Of a DNA stretch of 64,000 nucleotides, positions 13,976-26,489 are shown in pieces. Within the stretch, counting starts at the first letter, position 1. The number at the start of each line of letters is the position of its first letter. The position numbers and the translations under genes are program-made. The stretch is taken from contig NW_026110525.1 of NCBI RefSeq assembly GCF_024679095.1, positions 1-64,000 of the forward strand, written 5' to 3'. This DNA is from Eriocheir sinensis. Its lineage: Eukaryota > Arthropoda > Malacostraca > Decapoda > Varunidae. The notes below the pieces were generated by a model. It had not been told where the DNA came from and searched no databases. It saw only the letters and a program-made list of their open reading frames with translations.

Positions 13976-14704
13976 ACACAAAGGAACACAAAGGAAGAAC
14001 AAACAACAGCAGGCCTGATGGTCCTTACGAGGCGCTATCATTAACAGGGCAATAAAAGCGGACAAGGACACCAGTATTCGAAAGAACTTAACGTTATTAC
14101 GACAATGAGTAATATCTTAGTTGCTGGTTGGATTCAAAATACTTGTCTAATCTATTCCTGAAGGCCGTAACTGTTGTACTATCAACGACATCACAGCGTA
14201 GAGAATTCCAAACGTTAACGACTCGATTGAAGAAGTGTTTGGCTTCGTGCGACGATAATCTTTTACCACTTATCTTGAAACTGTTATTTCTTCTTGTTCT
14301 ATTTGATCGATCAATTGTAAAGTAATCTTCCGCATTAATATCACTGAATCCTTTAAACATTTTAAACATTTCTATTAGATCGCCTCGCATTCTCCGTTTT
14401 GATAGACTGAATAAATTTACTTCTTTCAGCCTTTGTTCATAAGATAAATTTCTCAACCTATTAATCATTTTTGTTACTTTCCGTTGAACCCGTTCTAACT
14501 TTTCTACGTCTTTTCTGTATTAGGGAGACCAAAACTGTAAACAGTACTCTAGATGGGGCCGAACCAGCGAATTATACAGTTTTAATATTACTTTTTCCGA
14601 TTTATTATTAAAGACTCGTCCGATGAAGCCAACCAATTTGTTTGCGGTTTTAACTACCTCTGAACAATGCTGACCGGGCTTTAAATCGCTTGATATAGTA
14701 ATGC
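13976..14704 (-). mobile_element. CR1-like retrotransposon family B, 3' fragment
   Basis: Minus-strand 3' end: the ORF2 C-terminus (14097-14468 and beyond) with LSYEQRLKEVNLFSLSKRRMRGDLIEMFKMFKGF and WNSLRCDVVDSTTV. The 3' UTR ends in TTTGTGTTCC repeats and (TCC)n on the minus strand. Upstream a stop interrupts the place where relatives read PYCRKDIEKL. It is 5' truncated near 14704, in the ISSDLKPGQHC region. A close relative occupies 20343-21666 and another is at 51076-52127. Confidence 0.9.
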
Positions 14705-14760
14705 AAAGATAATATTCTTAACTTATTGCAGAAAGTTGAAAACGAAATGAAAATGTGAAA

Positions 14761-14762
<2 letters not shown>

Positions 14763-14818
<56 letters not shown>
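14763..14818. repeat. (GT)n microsatellite
   Basis: About 28 GT units next to the 5' truncation of the CR1 B fragment. Confidence 0.98.
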
Positions 14819-14821
<3 letters not shown>

Positions 14822-15117
14822 TCTTAATATTCACGAAAGCTAAAATATACATAACATAAAACAATAGAAACATGGTCAACAGTAACATTACTGAGAACCC
14901 GATCAAAAAAAGGAGAGAAAAAAAAGAAAAGAAAGAAAGAAAAAGAAGTTACTGAAAATACCGTGAAGAAAGCGAGAAATATAATAAGAGACGAAATAGA
15001 AAAAGAAAAAAACAAGTTACTGGCAACACTGACGAAAGCGAGAAATAAAATAAAAGATGAAACAGAAAAAGAAAAAAAAAAGCATCGACGATAAGACTAA
15101 AAGTGTTTTGACCAACT

Positions 15118-15273
<156 letters not shown>

Positions 15274-15383
15274 ATAAAAGAGAGAGAGTGAGCAAAAAAA
15301 AAGTAAGAGAATTTAATAGAGGGAGCGCCGAAAGAGAGGGAGAAAAAAATAGAAATATGAAGCATGGAGAGAATATATATTGC

Positions 15384-16110
15384 TCAGAGGACGTTAACGG
15401 GAGTGAGAAAAAGGTTAAATAAAGACAGGCAAGGAGTATACATGGTGGTGTATAAGGAAAATAAAAGAATAAAGAGACGTAACTGTTAGCAAGGAAGGCG
15501 AAAGAAGAAGAAAGGAATGTTGAGGTATTTATGTTTGCAGCTCAGAGGACCAAGACGGAAGTGAGAAAAGGGTTAAATAAAGAGAGCCAAGGAGTATATT
15601 CGGTGGTGTATAAGGAAAATAAAAGAATAAAGAGACGTAACTGTTAGCAAGGAAGGCGAAAGAAGAAGAAAGGAATGTTTAGATATTTATGTTTGCAGCT
15701 CAGAGGACCAAAACGGAAGTGAGAAAAGGGTTAGATAAAGACAGGCAAGGAGTATATATGGTGGTGTATAAGGAAAATAAAAGAATAAAGAGACGTAACT
15801 GTTTGCAAGGAAGGCGAAAGAAGAAGAAAGGAATGTTTAGATATTTATGCTTGCAGTTCAGAGGACCAAGACGGAGTGAGAAAAGGGTTAAATAAAGAGA
15901 GCCAAGGAGTATATTTGGTGGTGTATAAGGAAAATAAAAGAATAAAGAGACGTAACTGTTAGCAAGGAAGGCGAAAGAAGAAGAAAGGAATGTTTACATA
16001 TTTATGCTTGCAGCTCAGAGGACCAAGACAGAGTGAGAAAAGGGTCAAACAAAGACTGGCAAAGAGTATACACAAGGATGTAAGGGGAAAATGAAAGAAT
16101 AAGGAAAAGG
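15384..16110. repeat. 158-bp minisatellite, about 4.5 copies
   Basis: The phrase GAGAAAAGGGTTAAATAAAGA recurs with its GGTTA at 15413, 15571, 15729, 15886 and 16043, giving periods of 158, 158, 157 and 157 bp. Units are over 90 percent alike by eye until about 16060 and then decay. A looser repeat of AGAGG(T/C)C...GAGTGGAC continues near 16225-16370. Confidence 0.93.
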
Positions 16111-16560
16111 AAGTATTCGCAAGAAGCGGTACAAGGAGCTGCAAGAAGGATACAGGCTTGAGGGTTAGTCGTGTAAGGTAAGGATGAAGAAGTGATTACG
16201 ATGACCAGCACCAGATTAATAAGGGACGAAAAGAGGCCTTGAGTGGACAGACAAGACAACGGACATGGAGGATTCCGAGCCATGTAAGGAAAGGCTGCGG
16301 AGATTACAATGACCCCAAAGAGATGAAGGGACAGAAAGAGGTCTAGAGTGGACGAACTAAGAGGACCTTCCGGGGACGATGGAATGCAGCTCAAGGGGGA
16401 GTGACTGGACCCAACAAAGAGGAATAGCTAAGAGGATATGACATGAAGAGGCGCAGCTTTCTGAAGGAGTTACGTCAACCCTCGGAATGGTCTAGAAGCA
16501 GTAACGGTGGACGAAACGAACTGTACGACATTTATATTAACTAAACAAGACTAAAGAAAA

Positions 16561-16681
16561 GATGACGCCACTATAAAACACTTGCCTGCGCCATGACGGG
16601 CTGGGGCGGACTACCATCCAGGCCCCTCAAGAAAGCCTACCGTCGCTAAAGACTGACACGGAAAAAAAAAAAAAAAAAAAA
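16561..16681 (+). repeat. Dispersed SINE-like repeat with poly-A tail, copy 1
   Basis: GATGACGCCACTAT, CTGCGCCA, GGGCTGGG, CAGGCCCC and AAGCCTACCG appear in the same order at 40878-40970. This copy ends in a run of about 20 A. No clear Pol III A and B boxes are seen, so it could equally be the 3' part of a LINE. Confidence 0.55.
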
Positions 16682-16857
16682 GGCAATACACGCTAGCTTA
16701 TAATGGTAGATAATTAATTGCAGTTCGTATAGCAGTAATAATTCACTCATAAGCCATTATTCTTGTTAGTTGTATTATTGTTGTTATTTTTATCCTCATT
16801 GGTAGAGCTGTTATTATTTCCAGTGGAGCTATTCATTGACTCCACCCCCCCCCCTCC

Positions 16858-16928
<71 letters not shown>

Positions 16929-16994
16929 AACAAACAAACAATCAAAAAATCAAACAAACAAACAAACACACAAACAAACAAACAAACAAACAAA

Positions 16995-17077
<83 letters not shown>
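16858..17077. repeat. Compound (CA)n-(CAAA)n-(CA)n microsatellite
   Basis: (CA)n to 16923, CAAA-type repeats to about 16999, then (CA)n again to 17077. Confidence 0.97.
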
Positions 17078-17078
<1 letters not shown>

Positions 17079-17139
17079 CTAGTGTCCTCTCATAAGCAGC
17101 GTGTTCAGCACCTTATGAGATGAATAACCCTGGTAAGGA

Positions 17140-17570
17140 GGACGAGGAAGAGGAGGAAGAAGAAGAGGAGAAGGAGGAACAAGAGGAGACTACAGTGACC
17201 AATTTTGTGTTTAAATGAGGCATCACCAAAACCATTAACGCTCCTCCTTCTTCCTCCTCCTCCTCCTCCTCCTCCTCCTCCTCCTCCTCTCTTTTATGCC
17301 AACCGGATATAACTTTTCAAGCCGCAAATTTCTTGGGATTACCAGGTATTAAGGCGTAATTATCCTAGGTACAGGTGATGGAGGCGGTGGTGGAGGGGGA
17401 TGGAAGTAATTATGGTAAGAAGGCGGTGGTGGCAGGAATGGAGACAGTGGTGGTGGCTGTCGTGAGGATGCTTAAGGGAGGCTGTGGTGGTGGTGGTGGT
17501 GGTGATGATGCTTAAAGGAGGCTGTGGTGGTGGTGGTGGTGGTGGTGGTGGTGGTAATAGTAGTGCTGGT
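17140..17570. repeat. (GGA), (TCC)n and (TGG)n tracts
   Basis: Purine-rich at 17140-17185, (TCC)n at 17247-17290, and (GGT)-rich at 17376-17570 with an internal repeat GATGCTTAA(A/G)GGAGGCTGTGG about 50 bp apart. Confidence 0.9.
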
Positions 17571-17833
17571 AATGAAAGGGGTGACGAAGTGCGTTTATAT
17601 AAAAGGAGAACTAAAAGGAGAGAGGTAGGGAGTATAAGAAAGGAAAAAAGGGGGTTAGAGAACAAAAGAGGAGACTAAAAGAGAAGAAAGAATAATAAGA
17701 GAAGAAGAGAAAGGGAACATAATCGGCATGTTACCAATTCAGACAAAAACAATCACCTGAATAGATTAAATAAATACAAACAAACAACAAAAACAAAATA
17801 CTCACAATACAAACAAAATTAAAACAAAGAATT

Positions 17834-18136
<303 letters not shown>

Positions 18137-18239
18137 GCGGTGGTCTTGGGTCCTTTATAAACCACTACATGCATTCCCAGCCCCCCTAAAACGATCGTAA
18201 AGGACATTCAAGAGGCCAGAGGAGGAGAGGGAAGAAGGG

Positions 18240-18460
18240 TGGCCGCGAGGTGTCCATTTCTGCCCTCTATACTTGCTCCTTTACCTTCCTCGCCTGCCTT
18301 CCCTGCCATCCATATTCCTTTAAGTTCTTCGTCTGCTTTTCCTTATTCCTCTCCCATATCTTCTTCACCTTCCTTCGCCTCCTTTTCCTCCTTTATTATC
18401 ATCACCATCATCATCACTATCATCTTTGCGCTCCTCCTCCTCCTCCTTCTCCTCTTTAAC
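18240..18460. repeat. Pyrimidine-rich stretch with ATC and TCC runs
   Basis: C/T-rich, with (ATC/CAT) at 18396-18425 and (TCC) at 18431-18455. No gene signal. Confidence 0.7.
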
Positions 18461-18531
18461 CAGCTAGCATACATATCCAAGTGTATAGTCAGGTAAACCA
18501 GCTATAATCGATGTCTGTGTGCTTGTGTGTT

Positions 18532-18536
<5 letters not shown>

Positions 18537-18587
<51 letters not shown>
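18537..18587. repeat. (GT)n microsatellite
   Basis: About 25 units. Confidence 0.97.
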
Positions 18588-18779
18588 AGCCATCGTCCAT
18601 TCCATCAAGGCTACACAAACATCTTCACCCTCTCCGTCTTGTCCGTCGTCGCACAGCCGCAGCATCACACACTCGGGCAGCCAGACTTGCCATCAGTCTC
18701 CTAAAAGAACCGATTCCTAAGGCGCCAAAAGTCTTCGATTCTCTTGTTCAGTGATACGAATTGGCTGGTATCAGTTATT

Positions 18780-19545
18780 AGACTTATCCACTATTTATTA
18801 GAGTCTTTTACTTATTGTAGAAGGTGAATAATAAGCAGACATCGTAGCCTATCTCTTAACTTAAACTTATTTCGTCTCTCCTATTTTTTTTACAGCTAAG
18901 GAAACAGCTCAAGGGCAACAAAAAAAGGTGTAAAAAATAAAAGCCCGCTAATCGCTGTTCCCACAAAGACAAAAGTAATGTGGCCAAAAGAGAGGTCAGT
19001 TTCGGGAGGAGAGGTGTCTTGATAGTCCTCTTTTACGTATTACTCTCTTACTTATTATCTCCAATTACTTAATCAACAATCTATCAATCTAACAATCATT
19101 GGTAAAAGATGAATAGTAAGCAGACATGGTAGCCGTTTCTCTTAACTTTAAACTTATTTCGTTTCTCCTATTGCTTATTAGACTCCTCATTTACGTATTA
19201 CTCTTACTTATTATCTCCAATTACTTAATCAACAACCTATCAATCTAACAATCAATGGCAAAAGATGAATAGTAAGCAGACATGGTAGCCGTTTCTCTTA
19301 ACTTTAAACTTATTTCGTTTCTCCTATTGCTTATTAGACTCCTCTTTTACGTGCTACTCTTTTACGTATTCTCTCCATTTACTTAACTAACAATCAAACA
19401 ATCTAACACTCAATGGTAAAAGGTGAATAGTAAGCAGACATGGTAGCCGTTTCTCTTAACTTAAAACTTATTTCGTCTCTACTCTTTTACGTATTACTCT
19501 TTTACTACTTCTCTTAAATCCTTACTCGCAGATCTCGTAACCATA
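18780..19545. repeat. 157-bp minisatellite interrupted by a retrotransposon fragment
   Basis: AAGCAGACAT(G/C)GTAGCC recurs at about 18835, 19120, 19276 and 19434. The last two intervals are 156 and 158 bp. The first is 285 bp because a 128-bp family D fragment (18893-19020) sits inside that unit. Confidence 0.92.
18893..19020 (-). mobile_element. Family D retrotransposon, short 3' fragment
   Basis: Minus-strand 3' UTR of the poly-A element D: ACAGCTAAGG, GCTCAAGGGCAAC, AAAGCCCGCTA and GCCAAAAGAGAGGTC match 46310-46440 and the complement of 28130-28262. It interrupts a tandem repeat, so its limits can be read from the repeat phase. Confidence 0.85.
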
Positions 19546-19776
19546 TGTCTTTATTAAACTTATACCGTTTCGTCTGTTACTTAGGTGGCTGAGAACGCCA
19601 ACCAAGCAATCAAATGTAAATGACAAACACTTCTTATCCTTCTTTATTTCCGACTTTACATACGTACTACTTTTCGCCTTTTCTTGGTTTACCTTCTCTG
19701 GTCTTCCTTACGTGCGGCAACAAACCCCCGAAAACTAAGCTTCCTTCACTATAAATCGCCTTTACGGGGCCCTCGG

Positions 19777-19990
19777 GACGCATAGAGGAGGAAGCCTTGG
19801 TCCGTGGCTGAGGTGCGGGGAGATGCGTCGTTTGTAGTGGCTGGTGCGGGGTCCTGGAGGTCGGTTACGGCTGGGCAGAGGACGGTGACGCATAGAGGAA
19901 GTCTTGGTCTCTGGTAAGCTGCGTCATTTGTAGAGGCAAGTGCGTCGTCCTGGAGATTAGTTACAGCGGGGCAGAGGACGGACCCGCATT
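19777..19990. repeat. 110-bp tandem duplication, two copies
   Basis: GACGCATAGAGGA starts at 19777 and 19887, and GGCAGAGGACGG closes each unit. The copies are diverged with short deletions. Confidence 0.8.
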
Positions 19991-20191
19991 ATTCATCCAG
20001 AGAATCACTGATCGATGTTTTGGTACTAACTTAGCCACGCATGTCAAACAGTGCCCGTTAAAATAGAAAGAATAGAATAGAAAGAGATGCAACAGAAAAA
20101 GTAGAGAAAATAAAGCTGTGATCGGTGTATGTAGTTATTGAAAATTAAAAACAACACACTTTCATGTATATACGTAGATAAAGACGGGTAG

Positions 20192-20232
<41 letters not shown>

Positions 20233-20321
20233 ATAACCGCCGAGGCAGGAGAAAAATGGAACAGCTGTGTCACTGGAGAAAGGTAATCCAAAAGCCGTGT
20301 TTTCTGGCGACAACTGGAGGA
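19991..20321. other. Unassigned sequence with (CA)n at 20195-20230
   Basis: Apart from the dinucleotide tract nothing recognisable is seen. Confidence 0.6.
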
Positions 20322-20342
20322 GGAGGAGGGGGAGGAGGAGGA
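20322..20342. repeat. (GGA)n at the 3' end of CR1 B
   Basis: Short GGA tract with one GGG unit, followed by the AACACAAAG repeats of family B. Confidence 0.9.
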
Positions 20343-20648
20343 GGAACACAAAGAAACACAAAGAAAGAACAAACAACAGCAGACCTGCTGGTCCTTACGA
20401 GGCTGTTTGTGACAAGCTACACTAACTATCTAATCAAAGGTGGAAGATGAAGGACAGCAAAGGCGAAGGCTCCTCCCCACCCCCCCATCCCTCCAGCCAA
20501 AGCTGGCAGGAAAGGAAAAAGAACCATGCAGCATGGAAAAACCGCATAGAAATTATGTAGGAAAGAGGAAAGAACTACCATTACTGCTACCACTAACCGG
20601 GCGATAAAAGCGGACAAGGACACCAGCATTCGAAAGAACTTAACGTTA

Positions 20649-21419
20649 TTACGACAATGAGTAATATCTTAGTTGCTGGTTGGATTCAAAATACTTGTCT
20701 AATCTATTCTTGAAGGCCGTAACTGTTGTACTATCAACGACATCACAGGGTAGAGAGTTCCAAACGTTAACGACTCGATTGAAGAAGTGTTTGGCTTCGT
20801 GCGACGAGAATCTTTTACCACTTATCTTGAAATTGGGATTTCTTCTTGTTCTATTTGATTGATCAATTGTAAAGTAATCCTCCCCATTAGTATCATTGAA
20901 TCCTTTAAATATTTTGATCACATCTTTTAGATCGCCACGCTTTTTTCGTTTTGATAAGCTGAATAAATTTACTTCTTTAAGCCTTTGATCATATGATAAA
21001 TTTCTCAACCTAGGAATCATCTTTGTTACTCTTCGTTGAACCCGTTCCAACTTTTCTATGTCTTTTCTGCAATAGGGAGACCAAAACTGTACACAGTACT
21101 CTAGACGGGGTCGAACCAACGAATTATACAGTTTTAATATTACATTTTCCGATTTATTATTAAAGACTCGTCCGATGAAGCCAACCAATTTGTTTGCAGT
21201 TTTAACTACCTCTGAACAATGCTGACCGGGCTTTAAATCGCTTGATATAGTGATTCCAAGATCCTTTTCTTTACTTACTGCAGAAAGTTGTTGGCCATTC
21301 ATTACGTACCGAACGCGATTGTTATTTTTTCCGATGTGCAACACTTTACATTTATCAACGTTAAATTTCATTTGCCATTGATTGGTCCAACGTGCAAGTC
21401 GATCTAGATCTGATATCAT
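20649..21419 (-). pseudogene. CR1 B ORF2, thumb and C-terminal part
   Basis: 256 residues without a stop, from the segment after the catalytic box (LARWTNQWQMKFNVDKCKVLHIG) to the natural C-terminus. The RT palm before it is in another frame, joined by a frameshift near 21419. Confidence 0.85.
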
Positions 21420-21666
21420 GTAAAGCTTCTTCGTCGAGTGTCGCAGTTACTTTACTAGCAATTTTTGTGTCATCAGTAAATTTTGATACTTTGCAAGTGA
21501 GCCCATCATCGATATCATTAACATAAATTAAGAAGAGCATGGGGCCAAGCACTGATCCTTGAGGTACGCCGCTTCTGACATCGAGCCAGTTAGATGTAAC
21601 ACCGTTTAGAACTACTCTCTGTTTCCGCTCAGAGAGCCAGTCCACAAGCCAATTGTGAATGTTACC
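21405..21666 (-). pseudogene. CR1 B ORF2, RT palm fragment
   Basis: Contains GVPQGSVLGPMLF and FTDDTK. The sequence beyond 21666 is (GGA)n, so upstream Pro/Ser residues in the open frame are not part of the protein. Confidence 0.85.
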
Positions 21667-21752
21667 CGAGGAGGAGGAGGAGAAGAAGAAGAATAGGAGA
21701 GGAGAGGAGAAGAGAGGAGGAGGAGGAGAAAGAGGAGGAGGAGGAGGAGGAA
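21667..21752. repeat. (GGA)-rich tract shared by two CR1 elements
   Basis: Degenerate GGA/GAA repeats. One side is the 5' end of the CR1 B copy, the other the 3' end of CR1 A2, which starts GGAAACATGGAAATATGG. Confidence 0.93.
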
Positions 21753-21878
21753 ACATGGAAATATGGAAATGCAGGCAACATAAATCCTTTTGGCTTATTA
21801 CGAGGTTGCCCGCTCTGGTGATTTAATCTGCTCGACAGTCACTTGGTGCCAGCAGAGCAGATGAAAGCACTTTGGTAT

Positions 21879-22823
21879 TCAATTTACTCCTGTCGCAATG
21901 AAATGACGGCCGATTCGATTTTTAAAGGAGTTGATGGTATTCGCATTTACTACTTCTGAGGGAAGATTATTCCAATGGCGGATGACTCGGTCTGAAAAGA
22001 AACTCCTGCCAATATCTGTATTACACCGCCTTGTTTGAATATGTAGACCGTTGTTTCTATTTCTGAAGTTAGACTGTGGCTCCAAAAACTTGGAGCAGTT
22101 GACATTGCTGAAGTTCTCCAGGTACTTGAACACCTGTATCATATCTCCTCGTAAGCGTCTCTTTTCCAGCGTAAAAAGATTGAGTCGCTTGAGTCGTTCT
22201 TCATATGGATGAGCTCTCAGTGGTGGAATCATTTTCGTAGCACGTCGCTGAACTCGCTCTAATAATTCAATGTCCTTCCTGTAGCTAGGTGACCAAAACT
22301 GTACCGCATACTCAAGGTGAGGTCTTACCATCGAGTTATACAGGGACAACATTATTTCCGGCGTCTTATACTCGAATTTCCTCGATATGAACCCGAGCAT
22401 GGTGTTGGCTTTGTTATATGCTTTTTTACAGTCCTTTGCATTTTTTAGGTCACTGCTGATAGTGACTCCAAGATCCGATTCCTCCTGCACGACCTGCAGT
22501 GGTTTCCCATGCATGCTGTACGTATGGTTACTGTTTCTGGATCCAAAGTCTATTACTTTACATTTTTCCACGTTGAATGACATTTGCCATTTTTCTGACC
22601 ACTGAATGATCTGATCAAGGTCCCTTTGGATGGTTTCGCAATCTGCGGTCGTGAGTGCCCTTCCTCCCACTTTGGTGTCGTCAGCAAACTTTACTAGGGA
22701 GGATCTTAATCCTGTTTCTAAATCGTTGATGTATAAAATAAATAGAATTGGTCCCAGCACTGATCCTTGCGGTACTCCACTAGTGACTGGAATCCACTCA
22801 GAAGCCTGCCCGTTGAGTAACAC
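21879..22823 (-). pseudogene. CR1 A2 ORF2, RT palm to C-terminus
   Basis: 314 residues with GVPQGSVLGPILF, FADDTK, the thumb, and C-terminus RHFIATGVN. It is broken from the upstream RT half by a frameshift and small deletion at about 22823-22865. Confidence 0.88.
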
Positions 22824-22862
22824 TCGTTGTTTTTTTTATTGGTAAGCCAGTCAGGTTGTTTC

Positions 22863-23440
22863 CTATATCCGCTCATGTGGTACCTTGTCAAAGTCTTTTT
22901 GTAAGTCCAGATATATGAGATCGCTTAGGATGTGATTATCCCAGTTTTCAAATATTGATTGGAAGAAGTCTAGTAGATTAGTTAAGCAGGAACTCTTATT
23001 TCTGAAACCGTGCTGGGCATCCGATATTATATTATTGTCCTCTAGAAAACTGACAAATTTGTCTGTAACGATCTTTTCGAGAATTTTGCCTGCTACTGAT
23101 GTTAAACTAATGGGTCTGTAGTTTAGGGCAACGCTCTTATCTCCTTTCCTAAAAATCGGTGTTACATTCGCCATTTTCCAGTCTTCAGGTACCTTATATT
23201 GTTGTATTGACCGGTTAAATATGCTAGTAAGTGGCTGTGGTATTTGCTGTTTTACTTCTTTCAATAACCGAGGGGACAAGTTGTCGGGTCCCGTTGATTT
23301 ATTTGTGTAGAGTTTGTCAAGGTACATTTTCACATCGTGGGCGCTTATGGTGTCAATTTCTAGGGGCGAAATCCCCCTCGGTGGGATAGAACTCTTTGGA
23401 ATGGTTTCGATATCTTCAACCGTGAATACGGAAGAAAAAT
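22863..23440 (-). pseudogene. CR1 A2 ORF2, RT fingers
   Basis: NKSTGPDNLSPRLL, NYRPISLTSVAGK, HGFRNKSSC and YLDLQKDFDKVPHE. The catalytic-site block reads LQKDFDK where relatives have FQKAFDK. The section 23440-23790 is the degraded linker in shifting frames. Confidence 0.85.
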
Positions 23441-23790
23441 TACTATTGAAGATTCAGGCAATGTGTTGACTGTCTTGGGTTAGTGATCCGGTCTCATCTG
23501 TTAGGGGGCCAATGTTGTTTTTAACTTCCTTTTCCTGTTCTGATGCATGTGAAAAACTTTGGGGGGTCGGTCTTGACTTCGCGAGCTATTTGTTTCTCAT
23601 AATTACGTTTACAAGTCCGGATAAGGGTTCGACAAGTTCTGAGACTGTTTTGGTACTGTACACAGGTTTCGGCGGTGTCATTTCCTTTCAATAGGTTCCT
23701 TTGATTTCAGTGGTCATCCACGGTGGATCCACGGCGCCATTTATTCTCCTGGATTTCATGAGCACTGCCTTCCCCTCTATCTCCAGGAGT

Positions 23791-24703
23791 TTATCCCTGA
23801 AGACGTTCCACGCGTCGTCGACTGCGTTTACATTGAGGATACCGTTGAGGTGATCCCAAGTTGCCGTTCAGTAGCAGTTCACGGGCTAAGTTAAAATTCG
23901 CCCTTTTGTAGTCTGGTTTTATTGCCGGATTATCAATGAGTTCATGTTTCACACTGACACCGAAACGGATTAACTGATGATCGCAGCCGCTTAGTTTTTC
24001 ACCTACCTCACAATCGCGTATGAGGTCAGGGTCGCTCACTAGTACCAGATCCAGTACATTGCTTTCCCACGCTGGTTAAGTAATGACTTGGGTGAGGAAC
24101 GAATCCTCTTCTATTTCGATCAGTCAGCTACCCTCTTGGTCGCCAATCAGTAAGCTCCACTCAACGCTAGGGCAGTTAAACTCCCCCACAATTATCGCAG
24201 TTTTCCATTGTGTTAGTGTTTGAATTTCTTCGTAAAGGGCTGAATCGTCGGCTGCTTGTTGTTTTGGGGGTCTCTTAACAGTTGCGAATGTTAGTTTCTT
24301 ATTATTATTTGTGGTTATCTCCACGTAAACGGAATCGTATTGCTCTGCGTCCTGTTTATCTATTTTTATGGCAGAGAGTACTTATTATGTAGCAAATTAC
24401 ACCTCCTCCCTTTTTGTGCCTTCGGCTTTTGTGAAAAATTTCATATCCCGGGAGTGAGAGTTCGGATATTAAATGTGTAGAGTTGTCCCAAGTCTTTGAA
24501 ATGGCCACAACGTCGGGTTTTTCTGCTGCAATATACGCACTAAATTCGTCCCTCTTGGGTATCAAGCTACGCGCGTTCGTGTACAGGACAGAGATGTGAC
24601 TCCTGTTTTTGTCGGCTCGAGCAACTGTGCTTCGCCTACTGGACATGTTTCTGAGTGCATTTGTTCTTATGTGTCCCGTTGTCGCTTCGGTTTGACTGGT
24701 CAA
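23791..24703 (-). pseudogene. CR1 A2 ORF2, endonuclease domain in three fragments
   Basis: Fragments at 24356-24703 (VLYTNARSLIPK, then AISKTW), 24124-24324 (GEFNCPSVEW) and 23791-24039 (GCDHQLIRF). The usual TETW reads SKTW, so the catalytic Glu is Lys. GDFN reads GEFN and SDH reads CDH. Three of the conserved catalytic blocks are altered, in line with a dead copy. Confidence 0.85.
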
Positions 24704-24709
24704 GAGCTG

Positions 24710-25131
24710 ACGGTGCCCCTCCCTCGCATGCCGTTTTTTTGTTGTTGTTGTTTTTCAAGTAAGTGGCCGTTGCCTCGTTCAACAGTCTTCCAAGTCGCGC
24801 TGATCCCCCTCACTCAAGTGAAGGCCGTCCTCAGGGAATAGGTACGGGCGCTCAGTGAGGTGATCCCAAGCATTAACGAAAGCTACGCCTTCGTCGACGC
24901 AAAGCTTTTCTAGTGTTGACGCTGAATGCCTTGTTATAAAAACTGGGGAGCGCGTTTAGGTTTATGTTACGTGACTTTTCTTTGTATATGCGAATGACTC
25001 GTCGGTATTTAGACACAATGTCTCCAGGTCGCGCTGTCTGAATGGTATTTGTACGCGCGTGAATCAAATACAGCATGTCAGGCCTCGCGCGTTTCGTGAC
25101 GACGTCTACGGCGGATGCTATGTCGTCTAAC
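24710..25131 (-). pseudogene. CR1 A2 ORF1, C-terminal half of the SGNH esterase domain
   Basis: Reads LDDIASAVDVVTK, then LYLIHARTN (the AGTND block, with G changed to R and D changed to T), then VSKYRRVIRIYKEKSRNI. It ends in the TCTTGACC overlap with ORF2. The N-terminal half of the same domain is at 28276-28400, on the far side of element D. Confidence 0.8.
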
Positions 25132-25310
25132 AGATCCTCTCTTTATCCACACCACACTACATTCACACAACATATACACCTTTTCCCAAAATTAAAATTT
25201 CAAAATGGCGCACATACACCAAGCCTCGGAGTCCCCGCCTGGGGGGGGGGACCACAAATTCCCCCAGGGAGGACTCCCCTTCTGGCTGCCGACCCGAGAG
25301 GTGTCTTGAT

Positions 25311-26489
25311 AACTCCTCGAACCTATTTATTCTCAATTTCTGCAACATTCGCGGTCTTCGCTCTAATTTTCATTCTGTGGATCATCATCTCTCCTCCTCT
25401 AAACCTCACCTTCTCTTCCTTACCGAAACACAGGTTTCTGAGGCTACTGACAACAATCTCTACTCTGTTCCCTCCTACTATCTCTATCCTAAATTTCAAT
25501 CCAAAGCTGGATGTTGCGCCTACGTGCGCAACGACATCACTTGCTCTCGTGCCCACAACCTTGACTCTTCTGAATTTTCCACCATCTGGCTAAGACTTCA
25601 TTGTCATTCTATTACTAAATACATCTGTGCTGTTTATCTCTCACCTAACTCTACCAACTATGTAAAATTCTTTGACTATTTGAATTCTAAAGTGGAGCAC
25701 ATCTTGACCCACTCTCCCTTCGCTGAAATCTCCATCCTAGGAGATTTCAATGTTCACCACCAGATTTGGCTTTCATCCTCTTTCACTGACCATCCTGGTG
25801 AACAAGCCTACAACTTTGCTATCCTCAACGACCTAGAGCAGTTGGTCCAGCACCCTACACGTATTCCCGACCGTCTTGGAGATCGGCCCAACATTCTAGA
25901 CCTCTTCCTTACCTCAAACCCTTCTGCTTATTCTGTCAAACTTTTCTCTCCGGTGGGCTCCTCCGATCACAATCTTATTTCTGCATCCTGTCCTATCGCT
26001 CCTGTACACCCTCTGGACCCACCGAAGAGGCGATGCTTCTGGCATTTTGCTTCAGCTCGGTGGGACGACCTGAGGATGTACTTTTCCGATTTCCCGTGGA
26101 ATGATTATTTCTTCCAGGATAGAGACCCCTCTGTGTGTGCTCAGTGCATCACAGAGGTGATTGTCTCTGGAATGGAGGCATACATTCCTCGTTCTTTCTC
26201 TACTCCTCACGCTAAAAAGCCTTGGTTTAATCACGCTTGTTCTCGTGCTGTCAATGATAGAGAGGTAGCTCACAAAAGGTACCAGAGCCTTCAAACTAAT
26301 GCTAATTATGAACTTTACATTTCTGCCCGAAATCGTGCCAAATCTATTCTCCGACTAACCAAAAATTCTTTCATTAATAGAAAATGTCAAAACCTTGCTT
26401 TCTCTAACTCTTCCCGTGACTTCTGGCATCTAGCCAAAAACATCTCCTCCAACTTCACTTCTTCATCTTTCCTCCACTCTCAGTCCTGA
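25311..26489 (+). pseudogene. Family D endonuclease region
   Basis: About 390 residues: [14 protein letters not shown] (N block), LFLTETQ (catalytic Glu), [21 protein letters not shown] (GDFN), [12 protein letters not shown] and SSDHNLIS (SDH). All endonuclease blocks are present. The linker [12 protein letters not shown] follows, and the frame ends at 26489 because of a frameshift just before SPDGN. Confidence 0.88.

Larger units (their letters stand above)
20343..21666 (-). mobile_element. CR1-like retrotransposon family B, 5' truncated copy
   Basis: Minus strand. The RT from the region just before SERKQRVVLNG through GVPQGSVLGPMLF and FTDDTK to the C-terminus (LRYYSLS) is followed by a 300-bp 3' UTR ending in CTTTGTGTTTC repeats. 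The catalytic box reads FTDD instead of FADD. (GGA)n lies at both ends (20322-20342 and 21667-21752). Confidence 0.9.
21753..25131 (-). mobile_element. CR1 retrotransposon A2, main part (continues at 28276-28790)
   Basis: Minus strand. Terminal repeats of the type GGAAACATGG at 21750-21770, a 3' UTR, then ORF2 fragments (RT 21879-23333, linker, endonuclease 23791-24703) and the esterase half of ORF1 (24750-25131). ORF1 is cut at 25131 by element D and resumes at 28276. At least five frameshifts or stops make it a dead copy. Confidence 0.9.
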
